From: Tetradesmus obliquus
Taxonomy: Eukaryota > Chlorophyta > Chlorophyceae > Sphaeropleales > Scenedesmaceae
Reading direction: 5' to 3'
DNA length: 64,000 bases
Assembly: GCA_030272155.1 (NCBI GenBank)
Contig: CP126206.1
Location: forward strand, 3,771,001 to 3,835,000
The notes beneath the pieces were generated by a model. It was not told the DNA's origin and did no database searches. It saw only the letters and a list, made by a program, of their open reading frames with translations. Shown piece after piece: positions 13,940 through 27,089 of this stretch. How positions within the stretch are numbered: position 1 is the first letter of the stretch; each line of letters begins with the position of its first letter. The position numbers and the translations under genes were made by a program.

Positions 13940-14524
13940 CGGCACGCCCTGCAGCCCTCCCGGCAGTTCAGGGCAGCTGCTGCTGACCCTCAGCAGCACA
14001 CCCAGCAGCAGCAGGGCACCAAGCAGCAGCCAAAAGCAGCAGCAGCAGCAGCAGCAGCAGAGCCAGGGGCAACCGCAGCAACAGCAGCAGCGCAGGTGGA
14101 GCAGCAGCAGTGGAAGTGGCGGAGGCGGTGGCAGCGCTGCTGCTGCTGCTGCTGGTGCTGAGGCTGCTGCTGCTGCGCCGCTGCTGGTGCCGCAACAAGC
14201 AGCACCGGCAGCAGCAGCAGCAGCAGCAGTAGCAGCAGAGTGCAATGGGTCAGAGCCGCTGCTGGCAACACAGCCTTGGGATGATGGGGCTGGTGCTGCT
14301 GCTGCTGCTGCTGCTGCTGGGAGCCAGCCTATGGAGGTTGACGAGCAGCAGCAGCAGCAGCAGGGAGGGCAACAGCACTGGCTAGATGGCTACAGTCAGC
14401 ACCAACAGCAGCAGCAGCAGCAGCAAGCTGCTGCAGCACCTCCCCACGTGCAGCAGCAGCAGATTGTACAACAGCCAGGCCAGCAGCAGGAGTGCACAGG
14501 GCATGTTGGCGATGAACCTACTGT

Positions 14525-14581
<57 letters not shown>

Positions 14582-14785
14582 CAGTGACAGCCTGCCCACC
14601 ACAGAGTGCTGGCAAGAGGACAGCCAGGCTGATGCCGCCGCAGCAGCAGCAGCAGCTGCTGCTGGGGATGGCGGCAGCAGCAGCAGTAGCAGCTTGCTGA
14701 GCACTGAGGACCTGGATGCAGCGCAGCGGCCAGTAGGACCAAGACTGGAAGACATGCCACAAGACATGGATGTTGAGCAGCTTTC

Positions 14786-14878
<93 letters not shown>

Positions 14879-15038
14879 TCTGACCGTGGGACAGCAGCAG
14901 GAAGGTCACCTCCCAGATGGGCATATGTGGCAGGACCCTGAGCAGCCTCTGCAGCCTCAGCAGCAAGGCTGTCACGATACCCCAGCAGCTGCAGCAGCTG
15001 CTGCTGCTGCTGCTGCTAGCCCAGCAGCTGCCACCAGC

Positions 15039-15092
<54 letters not shown>

Positions 15093-16812
15093 GGGGCGCA
15101 CCCGGTGCGGCGCAGCCCTGACTCTGTGCTGCTGCGGCTGGTTGATGACTGGCTGGTCATCACCACGAGTGGCGCAGCAGCACAGGCAGTAGGGGCACGC
15201 CTCGTTGCAGGTGGGAGGGGCAGGAGCGCTGTGCATTGGAGTCTCTCAGACATTGGTGTATGAGGGTGAACCAAGGGCGGTCTGCTTACCAAACAATGTC
15301 AGGCTTTTGGATCGTTCAAGAGATGCACATGTACCTAGGTGTGTCTGCTGCTGCTGCGGCTGGTTGATGACTGGCTGGTCATAACAACAAGTGGGGCAAC
15401 AGCACAGGCGGTGGGAGGGCGCCTCGTTGCAGGTGGGAGGGACAGGCAGGGGCGTCTTGCTTTGCTTAACAACACGTACTTGCATCCTATCAACATGCAG
15501 ATGAACTCCTGCCTGCTGCTGCTGCTGCTGCTGCTGCCCTCGTTCACATCACGCAGGCTTTCCTGGGCACAACGTGGCCACGCACCCTGACAAGACGCAG
15601 GCCAACTTCCCACTGGCGCTGCCTGGGGGCGCCACGCTGCAGCCTAACCTGTGGAGCAGCGGAGATGGGTGAGTTGGCTTTAAATTCTGTTACAAAACAA
15701 ATTTGTTGTACTGCTTACGCTTGATGAGAATAAGATTCGTGGCGTTTTGACACCACGGCTGACGGCTGGTGCCTAGTTTAAATCCCCCGAGCTGCAGCTG
15801 AACCAGCCGCTGGTGCTGCCATTGGGAGGCTGCCTGACGGCCATGGCTGACCACAGCATCTGTCTTGTCTCTGGTATCCACCATACCGCATGTTGCTGCT
15901 GCTGCCGCCACTGCTGCTGCAGGTCCAGCTGGTTGCGCTGGTGTGATCTGCTCCTGCACACAGGCAGCCTGGAGCTCATTGCCGATGACAGGGTCTGCCC
16001 CGTGCCGCTTTTCACTGCTGCCGCTGCTGCTGCAGGTCCAGCTGGGTGCGCTGGTGCATGCAACCACACTGGAGCTCATGGCTGACTACAACATCTGTCT
16101 TGTCTGATATGCTGCTGCTGCTGCTGTTGCTGCTGCAGGTCGTGCTGGGTGCGCTGGTGTGGGCTGCTGGTGCATGCAACCACGCTGGAGCTCATGGCCG
16201 ACTACAGCAGATATGCGGGGAGCCACATCGCATCAAGCCTGACACTGAACAGGTGAGGGGTGACGTGTGTTGTGTTTTAAGCTATGTTGTGTTATGCTAG
16301 GTCATTTGCTGCTGTGCGAAGCTACATGTGCTCAAACTTGTAAGCATATCATACGCATCCTTCTCAGACAGCTGCACTCCTCTCAGGATGCAGTAGGTCT
16401 GACATGCAAGCATGAAGTAGTGCAGGAGAGACTGCGTATGTGTTTCTGCAGGGAGGGCCGGCCCGGGTGTCTGCTGTGCGCCAAGCTGCTGAGCTGCATG
16501 CCCTCACCAAAATTTGTTGACAGACACACCAACATCTTGTCAGACATCATCACTCCTTTCGAGTTTGCAGGAACCTGGCCTGCAAGCGAATCTTTTATTT
16601 GAGATATTGTATGTGACTGTTTTGTCCTGCAGGGAGGGCCGGCCCGGGCGCCTGCTGTGCTCCAAGCTGCTGAGCTACATGCGGCCCAAGATGCACGGCC
16701 TGCTGCTGGACACATCCATAAACAGCGCCGCCAAAGTGCGCCTCAACATCTACCAGGTGCGACATTATCCTGGTTACATCGCACCTGCTAGAGTTTGCCC
16801 AGCCAAGAATGC

Positions 16813-16847
<35 letters not shown>

Positions 16848-17398
16848 ATGGTGTCGCTGCCACTGGCCCTGGGCATGCTGGAACATCCAGCAGGTGCGTG
16901 GAGTGGCAGCGCATGCCTCGTGCTGTTGCTGCTGATGCTGATGCACGGCCTGCTGCTGGACACATCCATCAACAGCGCGGCCACAGTGCGCCTCAACATC
17001 TACCAGGTGGGTCTGTTGGTATGCACCTGGTGCTGCTGCTGCTGCTGCTGCTGCTGCAGGCCTTCCTGCTGTCCTTCATGAAGATGCACTGGCATCCTGC
17101 TACTAAACACTTTGACACATGTGGCTGCTGCTGCCGCTGCCGCTGCCGTTGCCAGGCCTTCCTGCTGCCCTTCTCGAAGATGCGGCTGCTGCCACTGAAC
17201 ACTTTGATACATGTGGCTGCTGTTGCTGCTGCTACTGCTGCTGCCAGGCCTTCCTGCTGTCCTTCATGAAGATGCCCTGGGCTTCTGCTACTGACCACAC
17301 AAACTATATGTGTGCTGCTGCTGCTGCTGTCAGGCCTTCCTGCTGTCCTTCATGAAGATGCACCGGGGTCTCACTTCTAAACACACAAACTATCTGTG

Positions 17399-17430
<32 letters not shown>

Positions 17431-17540
17431 CTCCTTTCTGCAGGCCTTCCTACTGTCTTTCATGAAGATGCACTGGGCAGCCCGCTGCCTGCTGCCACGC
17501 CGCCACACCACAGCAGCCAAGCACAACCACCATCAGCAGC

Positions 17541-17573
<33 letters not shown>

Positions 17574-17601
17574 GCTGCCGCGAGGACCCTGCAGGCCGCA
17601 C

Positions 17602-17647
<46 letters not shown>

Positions 17648-18219
17648 GACCCCGGCCTCATCCTACAAGCCATCCAGGGAGCTATTAATTACTGCGTGGG
17701 GCTGGTGCGGGCGCGGGTGCTGCTGGCGCGGCAGCGGCTGGGGCTGGATGTGCGGTGCAATGTGAGCCGCTGCCACATACGGTGGCTGGGGCTGGTGGCT
17801 GCACAGCGCGTGCTGAGCAGGTGCGAGATTCTTTGTAAGAGTTGCAGGCTATGAGCACTTTCGCTTGCCAGGGTAGCGACACCGAATGATTTCCACGGTC
17901 ACTGTTTGGGGCTGGTGCGGGCGCGTGTGCTGCTGGCACGGCAGCGTCTGGGGCTGGATGTGCGGTGCAGCGTGAGCCGCTGCTACATGCGGTGGCTGGG
18001 GCTGATGGCTGCACAACGTGTGCTGACACGGTAGGTGTCTGTTAAGCTTTGCTCACCTGTTTACGTACCTAGCATTGCTATCAGCTGCACTTCCTGCAGA
18101 CAGCTGGCTGTTAACAACTTCACCTGCAATCAGGGGCTGTATACGTGTAACGTACTTGCAAACATGAAGCCTCCCAGAGCTACTAATATTTTGTGGGCCT
18201 GCACGTGCGGTGCTGTCAT

Positions 18220-18250
<31 letters not shown>

Positions 18251-18769
18251 CATGCTTGCAGGAAGCAGTCCTGCTAACCGGGCGTGCTGGCGGTGCTGCG
18301 CCGCCAGCTGTAGTTTCATTCTCAGCCGAAACCTCGCTGAACACACAAGTTCTGCGGTCGCACTGCTGCTGCTGTCTGCTGCGGGCAGGAAACTGCCCTG
18401 CTACGCCAGACGTGCTGGCGGTGCTGCGCCGCCAGCTGCCGCTTGATGCTTTACCTGGCCTGCCTCAGTGCTTACATTCGGCTTCCGCTGCTGCCACTGC
18501 TGCTGCTTGCAGGAAGCAGTCCTGCCCCCCCCCCCCCCCCCCCATCGTGCTGGCAGTGCTGCGGCGCTGGCTGTTGCCTGATGCTTTGCCCAGCTTCTCT
18601 TATGCTGCTGCTGCCACTGGGTGCTTGCAGGAAGCAGTCCTGCTACCCGGGCGTGCTGGCGGTGCTGCGGCGCCAGCTGGCGTCCCCCTGCTACAGCCAG
18701 GTGCGGGTGCAGCTGGCGGCAGTGGTGGCGCCCGAGCGCTCCTCAGTGTTTGACCAGGTGTTGTATTGA
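671..18769 (+). CDS. TERT: Telomerase reverse transcriptase catalytic subunit, 18-exon model
   Basis: This is the catalytic protein of telomerase, which extends chromosome ends on its RNA template. Model exons: 671-925, 1438-1509, 1661-1885, 2402-3028, 3340-3814, 4788-5225, 5703-6793, 7854-8212, 8568-9249, 9444-9621, 10609-10880, 12256-12372, 12762-15210, 15557-15668, 16139-16252, 16633-16756, 17444-17820, 18631-18769. They sum to 8106 nt (2701 aa plus stop) with all GT-AG junctions in phase. Family motifs in order: TEN start MPR with LYAEPLSLRDAI and WATLLSRVGDEL; RNA-binding domain RGGIF, GLPASHIL, HCPYTLLLNHHCP, FVWGVVRRVVPPALLGSKRD; T motif FYYRKPVW; motif 1/2 LLPKRAGLRPI; motif A ADVRKAFD (D1460); motif B' GIAQGSVASTLLCSL; motif C LVDDWLV (D2392, D2393); motif D DKTQANFP; motif E WCGLLVHATTLEL; C-terminal extension to VFDQVLY. 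All three catalytic Asp are present. The usual family length is about 1100-1300 aa; the excess is Gln/Ala/Gly low complexity. Identity is near certain. Exact exon choice among duplicated edges is inferred. Confidence 0.93.
1301..1320 (+). repeat. Echo of TERT exon 2, 5' edge
   Basis: A copy of the first 20 nt or so of exon 2 (GTGGTGCTGCAGGCGATTGA) follows a gccgctgcag acceptor, about 137 bp before the real exon at 1438. It then degenerates into repeats of gattgatgattg. Confidence 0.7.
1984..2049 (+). repeat. Echo of TERT exon 3, 3' part; complete in-frame splice cassette
   Basis: This 66-bp copy of the last third of exon 3 encodes GAVYAPLPGGNYVQLAGAPVHS. It is preceded by CTGCTGCTGCAG and followed by gtgagc, so it has both an acceptor and a donor and is a multiple of three. 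Exon 3 ends in phase 0, so inclusion would duplicate 22 residues in frame without a stop. It could be a cassette exon or simply a decayed duplicate. Confidence 0.7.
2088..2401 (+). repeat. Three echoes of TERT exon 4, 5' edge, separated by (CTG)n
   Basis: Copies of the exon 4 start, encoding LARDKA(S/N)LPVL, begin at 2088, 2184 and 2282, before the complete exon at 2402. Each is preceded by a CTG tract ending in CAG and followed by diverged sequence without a convincing donor. Spacing is 96, 98 and 120 bp. Only the last copy continues into the long open frame. Confidence 0.85.
3885..4120 (+). repeat. Decayed echoes of TERT exon 5, 3' part
   Basis: After exon 5 (ending 3814) there are further partial copies of its last segment (gcggcattttccac..gccaccttcagcaggaaggc): near 3896-3930, at about 3968-4050 (NGWLLPRGGILHCATFSRKAG) and at 4108-4130 (ttcagcaggtggg). 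They decay progressively, and only the first and third keep the RGGI(F/L) core. Confidence 0.75.
4250..4787 (+). repeat. Four echoes of TERT exon 6, 5' edge, partly as an exact 84-bp tandem array
   Basis: Acceptors followed by ACATCCTG(C/A)GGCAG occur at 4250, 4491, 4620 and 4704 (the last has ACATTTTGCGGCAG), before the exon proper at 4788. The 4620, 4704 and 4788 copies are exactly 84 bp apart and nearly identical through the intron part (gacgtctgcaataacacaa..). The copy at 4491 extends to include LPAAARML. Each copy carries the HILRQLQ portion that follows GLPAS in the RNA-binding domain. Confidence 0.88.
5398..5436 (+). repeat. Echo of TERT exon 6, 3' edge
   Basis: The segment encoding LGLLRRMI, which ends exon 6 at 5225, recurs about 190 bp downstream and is followed by cgtgcggggg, a weaker donor. 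An intermediate block (cagcacctctgccacagcacgcctcca) is itself duplicated at about 5346 and 5577. Confidence 0.7.
6870..7256 (+). repeat. Three echoes of TERT exon 7, 3' part
   Basis: Exon 7 ends at 6793 with the RNA-binding-domain segment FVWGVVRRVVPPALLGSKRDQQ. Copies of this end recur at about 6885-6930, 7003-7075 and 7186-7255, each ending CAGCAG|gtga. The intervening DNA consists of short gtgaactggg(g/t)tg repeats derived from the donor region. Confidence 0.85.
7295..7770 (+). repeat. Three echoes of TERT exon 8, 5' part
   Basis: Partial copies of the exon 8 start (VWRGAIRLLVRLRRH..LATGSMP) occur at about 7288-7330, 7408-7470 and 7649-7745, before the exon proper at 7854. The 7649 copy reaches GSMP; the 7408 copy has a 1-bp-class deletion that shifts frame. 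Confidence 0.83.
8316..8412 (+). repeat. Echo of TERT exon 8, 3' part (T-motif region)
   Basis: This is a copy of the last 95 bp or so of exon 8, encoding WWLLARLVLLLLRNSFDITE and SEPYRQEVFYYR. Like the original end at 8212, it is followed by an AG|gtgggg-type donor. Confidence 0.85.
9939..10608 (+). repeat. Four echoes of TERT exon 11, 5' part, each after a (CTG)n acceptor
   Basis: Exon 11 (10609-10880) begins with VSIPRLLNLVQPLISSPCYS, directly after motif A. Near-identical 5' parts start at 9939, 10147, 10320 and 10451. Most follow long CTG tracts, and all are compatible with the phase-1 donor at 9621. The 9939 copy extends to LGAVRARY; the others stop at SPML. Without transcripts I chose the last copy because only it reaches the downstream donor in frame. 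Confidence 0.88.
11036..11265 (+). repeat. Two echoes of TERT exon 11, 3' part
   Basis: The end of exon 11 (gggtgaggggcggctgcaggggcagcgcc, then ccgaccag|gtgag) recurs at about 11036-11092 with an intact donor, and at 11218-11264 in decayed form. The rest of this intron, 11266-11760, shows nothing else that I recognise. Confidence 0.75.
11840..12255 (+). repeat. Two echoes of TERT exon 12, 5' part, plus CTG-rich spacer
   Basis: Copies encoding VRPSVVSGAEVWALLQQHLTGH begin at about 11840 and 12121, each after a (CTG)n..CAG acceptor. The exon proper begins at 12256. The copies end where the sequence dissolves into CTG repeats with several gctgttgctgctgc(t)gaacgctac sub-repeats at 11942-12064. 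Confidence 0.85.
12411..12761 (+). repeat. Three echoes of TERT exon 13, 5' edge (motif B')
   Basis: The acceptor-proximal block encoding GSVASTLLCSLYLAD(P/L)ETSQLL occurs at about 12411, 12531 and 12641, before the exon proper at 12762. The 12531 and 12641 copies are 110 bp apart and almost identical. The first lacks a canonical CAG acceptor (ttgtagaacagtg). Confidence 0.88.
12840..15110 (+). repeat. Giant low-complexity insertion between TERT motifs B' and C
   Basis: Within exon 13, about 750 codons of Gln/Ala/Gly/Ser-rich sequence separate motif B' (ends LLPLLPRHGQTP) from motif C (VRRSPDSVLLRLVDD). It contains a pure CAG run of about 30 codons at 14787-14876, many shorter CAG/GCA/GCT runs and a few non-repetitive islands (for example GKFTQSTGKFTAGNNSAGKF at about 13453-13512). 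The frame stays open over 2.4 kb, which argues that it is translated and not intronic, although a few internal AG/GT pairs could allow part to be spliced out. Confidence 0.85.
15342..15432 (+). repeat. Echo of TERT exon 13, 3' part (motif C)
   Basis: A second copy of the motif C segment, encoding LLLRLVDDWLVITTS and GGRLVAGG, follows the first by about 230 bp and keeps the GTTGCAG|gtggga donor. It has no clear acceptor of its own other than the CTG-rich tgtctgctgctgctg stretch. Confidence 0.85.
15780..16138 (+). repeat. Echoes of TERT exon 15 (motif E)
   Basis: Partial copies of the motif E exon occur at about 15790-15880 (decayed), 15925-15990 (WLRWCDLLLHTGSLELIADD) and 16040-16110 (with a deletion that shifts frame). 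The exon proper at 16139-16252 encodes WVRWCGLLVHATTLELMADY. The copies share the trailing acatctgtcttgtct block. Confidence 0.82.
16450..17008 (+). repeat. Echoes flanking TERT exon 16
   Basis: Upstream, 16451-16505 repeats the 5' edge (EGRPGCLLCAKLLSCMP). Downstream, about 16935-17008 repeats the 3' edge (MHGLLLDTSINSAATVRLNIYQ) with a CAG|gtgggt donor. Exon 16 proper is 16633-16756. This is the one place where both edges of the same exon are echoed, on opposite sides. Confidence 0.83.
17060..17443 (+). repeat. Four echoes of TERT exon 17, 5' edge
   Basis: The start of exon 17, encoding AFLLSFMKMHW, is copied at 17060, 17156, 17248 and 17334 before the exon at 17444 (spacing 96, 92, 86, 110 bp). 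Each copy is about 35 bp of exon behind a CTG/CCG-rich acceptor. The second copy reads LLPFSKM. Confidence 0.88.
17905..18032 (+). repeat. Echo of TERT exon 17, 3' part
   Basis: About 125 bp encoding LGLVRARVLLARQRLGLDVR and CSVSRCYMRWLGLMAAQRVLTR repeats the end of exon 17 (to 17820) and is followed by a gtaggt donor. Confidence 0.87.
18261..18630 (+). repeat. Three echoes of the last TERT exon, 5' edge, including a poly-C tract
   Basis: The block after the acceptor, GAAGCAGTCCTGC..GTGCTGGCGGTGCTG, occurs at about 18261, 18389 and 18511, before the terminal exon at 18631. In the third copy the part encoding the Tyr-Pro-Gly codons is replaced by a run of about 19 C at 18525-18543, a likely slippage or assembly-error site. 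Confidence 0.83.
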
Positions 18770-18847
18770 TGTATGGTATGGTGTGGTGTGACAAGTCAGA
18801 GCTGAGGCTTAGCTAAGGCTCAGCTGAGGCAGGTATGTAAGCACAGT

Positions 18848-18906
18848 TGGTGGCGGCAGTGGTGGCGCCCGAGCGCTCCAGCGTGTTCGACGAGATCCTT
18901 TACTGA
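18848..18906 (+). repeat. Echo of the TERT C-terminus with its own stop codon
   Basis: A copy of the 3' end of the terminal exon encodes LVAAVVAPERSSVFDEILY and a TGA stop at 18904-18906; the model's end at 18769 reads VFDQVLY. It is preceded by a cacag acceptor-like site at 18847. It could provide an alternative C-terminus or be 3'-UTR debris. Confidence 0.7.
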
Positions 18907-19977
18907 CATCGGCAGTCAGAGAATGGCTGGGTTACCGGGTGTTGTGGAGCACAGCTGGTTGCGCGCTGTGAAGAAGGAGCGCTGCTCCAGCTTTGGCTTA
19001 ATTCTGTACTGACAGCAGCACCCAGTGGTGGCTGGATGCTTTGGTCCCACTTGGTGTACAGGTTTGCTCCGCAGTTTGTTTGTGAGTTCAGGGCGTGCCC
19101 AGCGCAGTGAGGGTGGGTGTTGCACTGATGGACACGAGGTGATCACCAGGGGTGACTGGCATACTAGGTGATACTTGGATCAAGCTGTAGGAATGGCGCA
19201 TCATTATACAGTGCAGTGCTGCCAATGTCTCCACAGCGGTGTATTCCACTTCGTTACCAAGAGGGGCAACCATCTGGGGGGGTAGAGCCTTGTTCAGGAC
19301 TAGTTTGCTGTTGCTGTGCTGAATGGGCAATGCAGACCAGTTCGAAAGGTAGCTGGTTGGCAACACAAACCTTGCAAGACATGATTACATCCTCCTCCGG
19401 TGCTGCTGTGTTGACCGCATGGCATGTGCATGCCTGTTGCTCAGCAGTGCATTCTCAGATTTCGTAGAGTACTGAACTGGACTGTCTTGAACTTCAGGAC
19501 ACAACTCATGATGCACTGGCAGGTCATTGTTCTACGTAGCACTTGCTCAATTAATGCTGAGCCGTTGGCTTTAAACGGGCAGCAAGGGATGCATCGGCAA
19601 GCATGTTGACTTGCTGCCTGTGTTGACTTCTGTAACACGTGAATGATCAAGCCCTGCGCTGTCCGGTGCTTATCCAAGCTGCAGGCTGCCAGTGCCCTGC
19701 ACATTGGACAAAATACATGCATGCTGCTTGGATGGCATCAGCGGTTGCTGATGAACATGCTGCACCATGAGCAAGTGCCAAGTGCTGAGGGATGACGAGT
19801 GCTGACCTGTGTAACACGTTAGTCATTCACGTCCTGCGTATTTGAAGTTGCGCGCACGAGCCCAATGTTCGCTCTCGTTTCGTGTATGTTGTTTGGCTGC
19901 GAGCACTGGTCACTTGTCGCTGCTGCGTCCTTCCCTAGAGAGCCTGCACTCTAGTGCCCTGCTGGCTCGCCGCAGCC
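18907..19977. other. Intergenic / TERT 3' region, no gene recognised
   Basis: No ORF here resembles a known family. TGTAA, the usual polyadenylation signal of volvocine algae (established knowledge), occurs at 19631-19635 and 19810-19814, each followed by cacgt within a short duplicated block. Another TGTAA is at 18836. Any of these could end the TERT transcript. The 5' leader of the next gene lies in the last 100 bp or so; I see no clear TATA box. Confidence 0.4.
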
Positions 19978-24320
<4,343 letters not shown>

Positions 24321-26099
24321 GGTCACTGCTTGCGGCTTTGCCAGACCATGTGGTTCAATGACAATCAGCAGCATTTGCTTTGCAGGAGTGCAGCAGTGTG
24401 GTGACGAGTACATCCGTGTGTATGACCAGAACCAACTGTTAGAGCGTGTTTGGGGTGGTGTGCGTGCCAAGTACATGCAAGTTCTGCATGGTCGTGGTTT
24501 AGGGTTCGATTTTGATCAGCAATAGGCACCTGGAAGTGATGGTGTGGACAATACATGCGCCCAGCATGGTTGGTTGCTGCTGAGTGCGCGTGAGCGTGTG
24601 TGGGAGCGGGTGTCGTCTTGCCTGGGGAAGGCAGCAACAGGTTGGCTGCCTGACATGTTGTGTTACGCACCATACAGTATGGGCCATACTTGTACGAACT
24701 GTGGAGTGGCAGCATGAAGCTGATGCGGTTTGACTGCTACCGTGAATTAGGGAAGGGGTGCTTGGCTGTGGATGAACGCATTCACACCTAGGCCAGCTTC
24801 TCTGCGTGTCATTTTGCAGGGCATGGGGGTCAACGTCGTCAGTGCGCGGAGCATGCGGTGCAATGCAGAAGCAGCTGGGTCGTGTGTGGTGTATGAGAGG
24901 GGTTGGGCTGGAGGTGTGTCTGGGTTCTACTCTGGTACTACCTAGCAGGCAGTGCTCGTCTCTATGAGCACTGGTTCTCAGGTGGGCGTGCTGCTGTGTG
25001 GGTTTGATACAGGGCAGGGGGGCGGGGGCGCAGGTCAGGGAGCGGTGGTGGCTGCTCACCTGCAATTTTGTCAGGACACCGTGGTTCTGCTGTGGGGGCG
25101 TGCCCGGGCTTTGTGGAACTCTGTACAGCTTGCAATGACGTGCTGGAATGTTTCCTGCAACTTTTGCTGCGCTACACATGTGGTGAGATGCAAAGTTGCA
25201 GGGCGCAACTGCATGGCGCAACTGCAGGAGGATGGCCTCCCGGCTAGGCTCTATGTGTCAACTTGCAGCTTTCGAGTGTGTGTGGTCAGTGCCACTGCAA
25301 CGCTTGTGTTGACAGAATGTTTACGTGTATCCGGTGCCTTGCAGGAAACCCATTATTTGGTTGGGCTGTGGATAGATGAGATGTCCGCACACTTGTGGCA
25401 CTTTGCCACCTGCTGCTGCAAGTGAAGTGCAGCCAGCTTGCGCAGCCAAGCATTAAGTTGGCTGGCCTTGATCTGTAGGTTTGCAGTTACTGTGGCTGAA
25501 ACATTGTGTTGCAACAAATGCATGACTCTGGTCTGGTCCTGGATTTGTCTTGCTCGTCGAGAGTGCTTGGCTGCTATTGCAGGAATCATGGCAGCACGCA
25601 GCACCAGTGCCACTGGGCGTGGCGGCCACTGCAGTGATGCTGGTGCTCTAGCAGTAGCTGCCTGTCTCTGCCTTGAGTCACAGCAGCCTGCTGAGCGTTG
25701 GTGCGCTGGCGTGGTCAATGTAACCAATTGTTCCCTTGAGCCTGGCACTTCTTTCACTCGCACATGTGGCCTGGTACACCTGAGTGACTGCTGTTACATC
25801 ACACCTCTGCTGGGGGTCCCCCTTGATGACATCTTCGTCCTCCCGTGTGGCGCGTGCAGAGCTTTCGTACCACTTGCTGTTGATTGAATACAAATCGCGC
25901 AACAGCGCGACCACGATTGGCCGGGGATCGCAGTTCGGCCTGAAGTCCTGCTGCACAATTACTACACTCTGAATCCTTCCAGTACACTGTTTCGGCCGGC
26001 ATGCAGTTAAGCTTATATGTCGTTCAGGCACCAGTGGCGCCAATTCTAGCTCCCAGGACTTTGCAGCAGCAGCTCTGTAGAGGGTGCCTGTGATGATAG
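24321..26099. other. Intergenic region, no gene recognised
   Basis: This is 1.8 kb between the triple kinase stop and the proposed CHASE-kinase start. Short open frames on both strands have no recognisable family features. It presumably includes the 3' UTR of the upstream gene. A TGTAA at 25719-25723 is a possible but distant polyadenylation signal. No array, hairpin or mobile element was noticed. Confidence 0.4.
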
Positions 26100-27057
26100 A
26101 TGGCTAAGCCGCTGACGCCTTCTGAAGTGGTTTTGGATGTAAACGAAAAGGCTTTACAGCAAAGTAAACCGAAAAGATGCAGGGCTCGAGGCTGCGTGTC
26201 GGTGAGCATCGCAGAGGTGCTAGCTGCAGTAGCCTGATGGCCATTGCCTGATGCTGCACTTGAAGCCAGCCATCATAGGCATGATTCGCAGCCGTTAGCT
26301 GTATCTGTTTGCGAAGCTCAACGTGCACTTCTGCTCAGCCTCCCAGACTGCATACTGCAGCACACAGGCTTCTTACTGCTGCCAGAAACCCCACCCCACC
26401 TCACGCCACCCCACACAGCCGTTTCCATCAACCTGCTGCTGCCTGTCCCTTGGTCAAACGGCTCCAACGCTTGCAGGACTACTGGAGCAATGTCAAGGCG
26501 CGGCCGGCGTTCATGCTGTTGGTGCCTGTGCTGGTGTTCTGCGTGCTGTGCTCCCTGGGCATCGTGGGCGTGAAGCTTGGCGCAGATCAGTTTGAGGCTG
26601 AGACGCGCGCCAGGGCGCAGAGCGTGGCCATGGACTGGGTGAGCAAGCGGGTTCATGGTTCGGCCACTTAGCATAGGGACAGGGATGTTCAGTGTTAGTG
26701 TGCAAAGGCAGCAGCGCAGTTGAGCGTGGCCATGGACTGGGTGAGCAAGCAGCTGCTTGGTTTGGCTTGTCTCAGCATGTTGCACTTGTGGACGTGTGAT
26801 GTTGATTGTTGTGCAGCCATGGCAGCAGTGCAGATTGTGGCCATGGACTGGGTGAGCATGTGGTTTCGTGGTTTAGCCAGGTAGCGCAGGAACAGAGATG
26901 TTGATTGTGTCAACGTGCCAGGACGCAGAGCGTGGCCTGGGCTTGCAGGAGAGGGTGGTGGGGCATGCCTGCAGGGTGCTTGGTGGATGAGCAGTCGCAG
27001 CTGCAGATGCGTGTGGTTCCAAGCACCTACAACATCATCTCATCATCATCATCAGCA

Positions 27058-27089
<32 letters not shown>

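Noticed and set aside
24952-25887. Possible small genes in the 24.3-26.1 kb intergenic region
   Set aside because: The open frames (157 and 149 codons) lack recognisable domains, splice context or codon-usage contrast.
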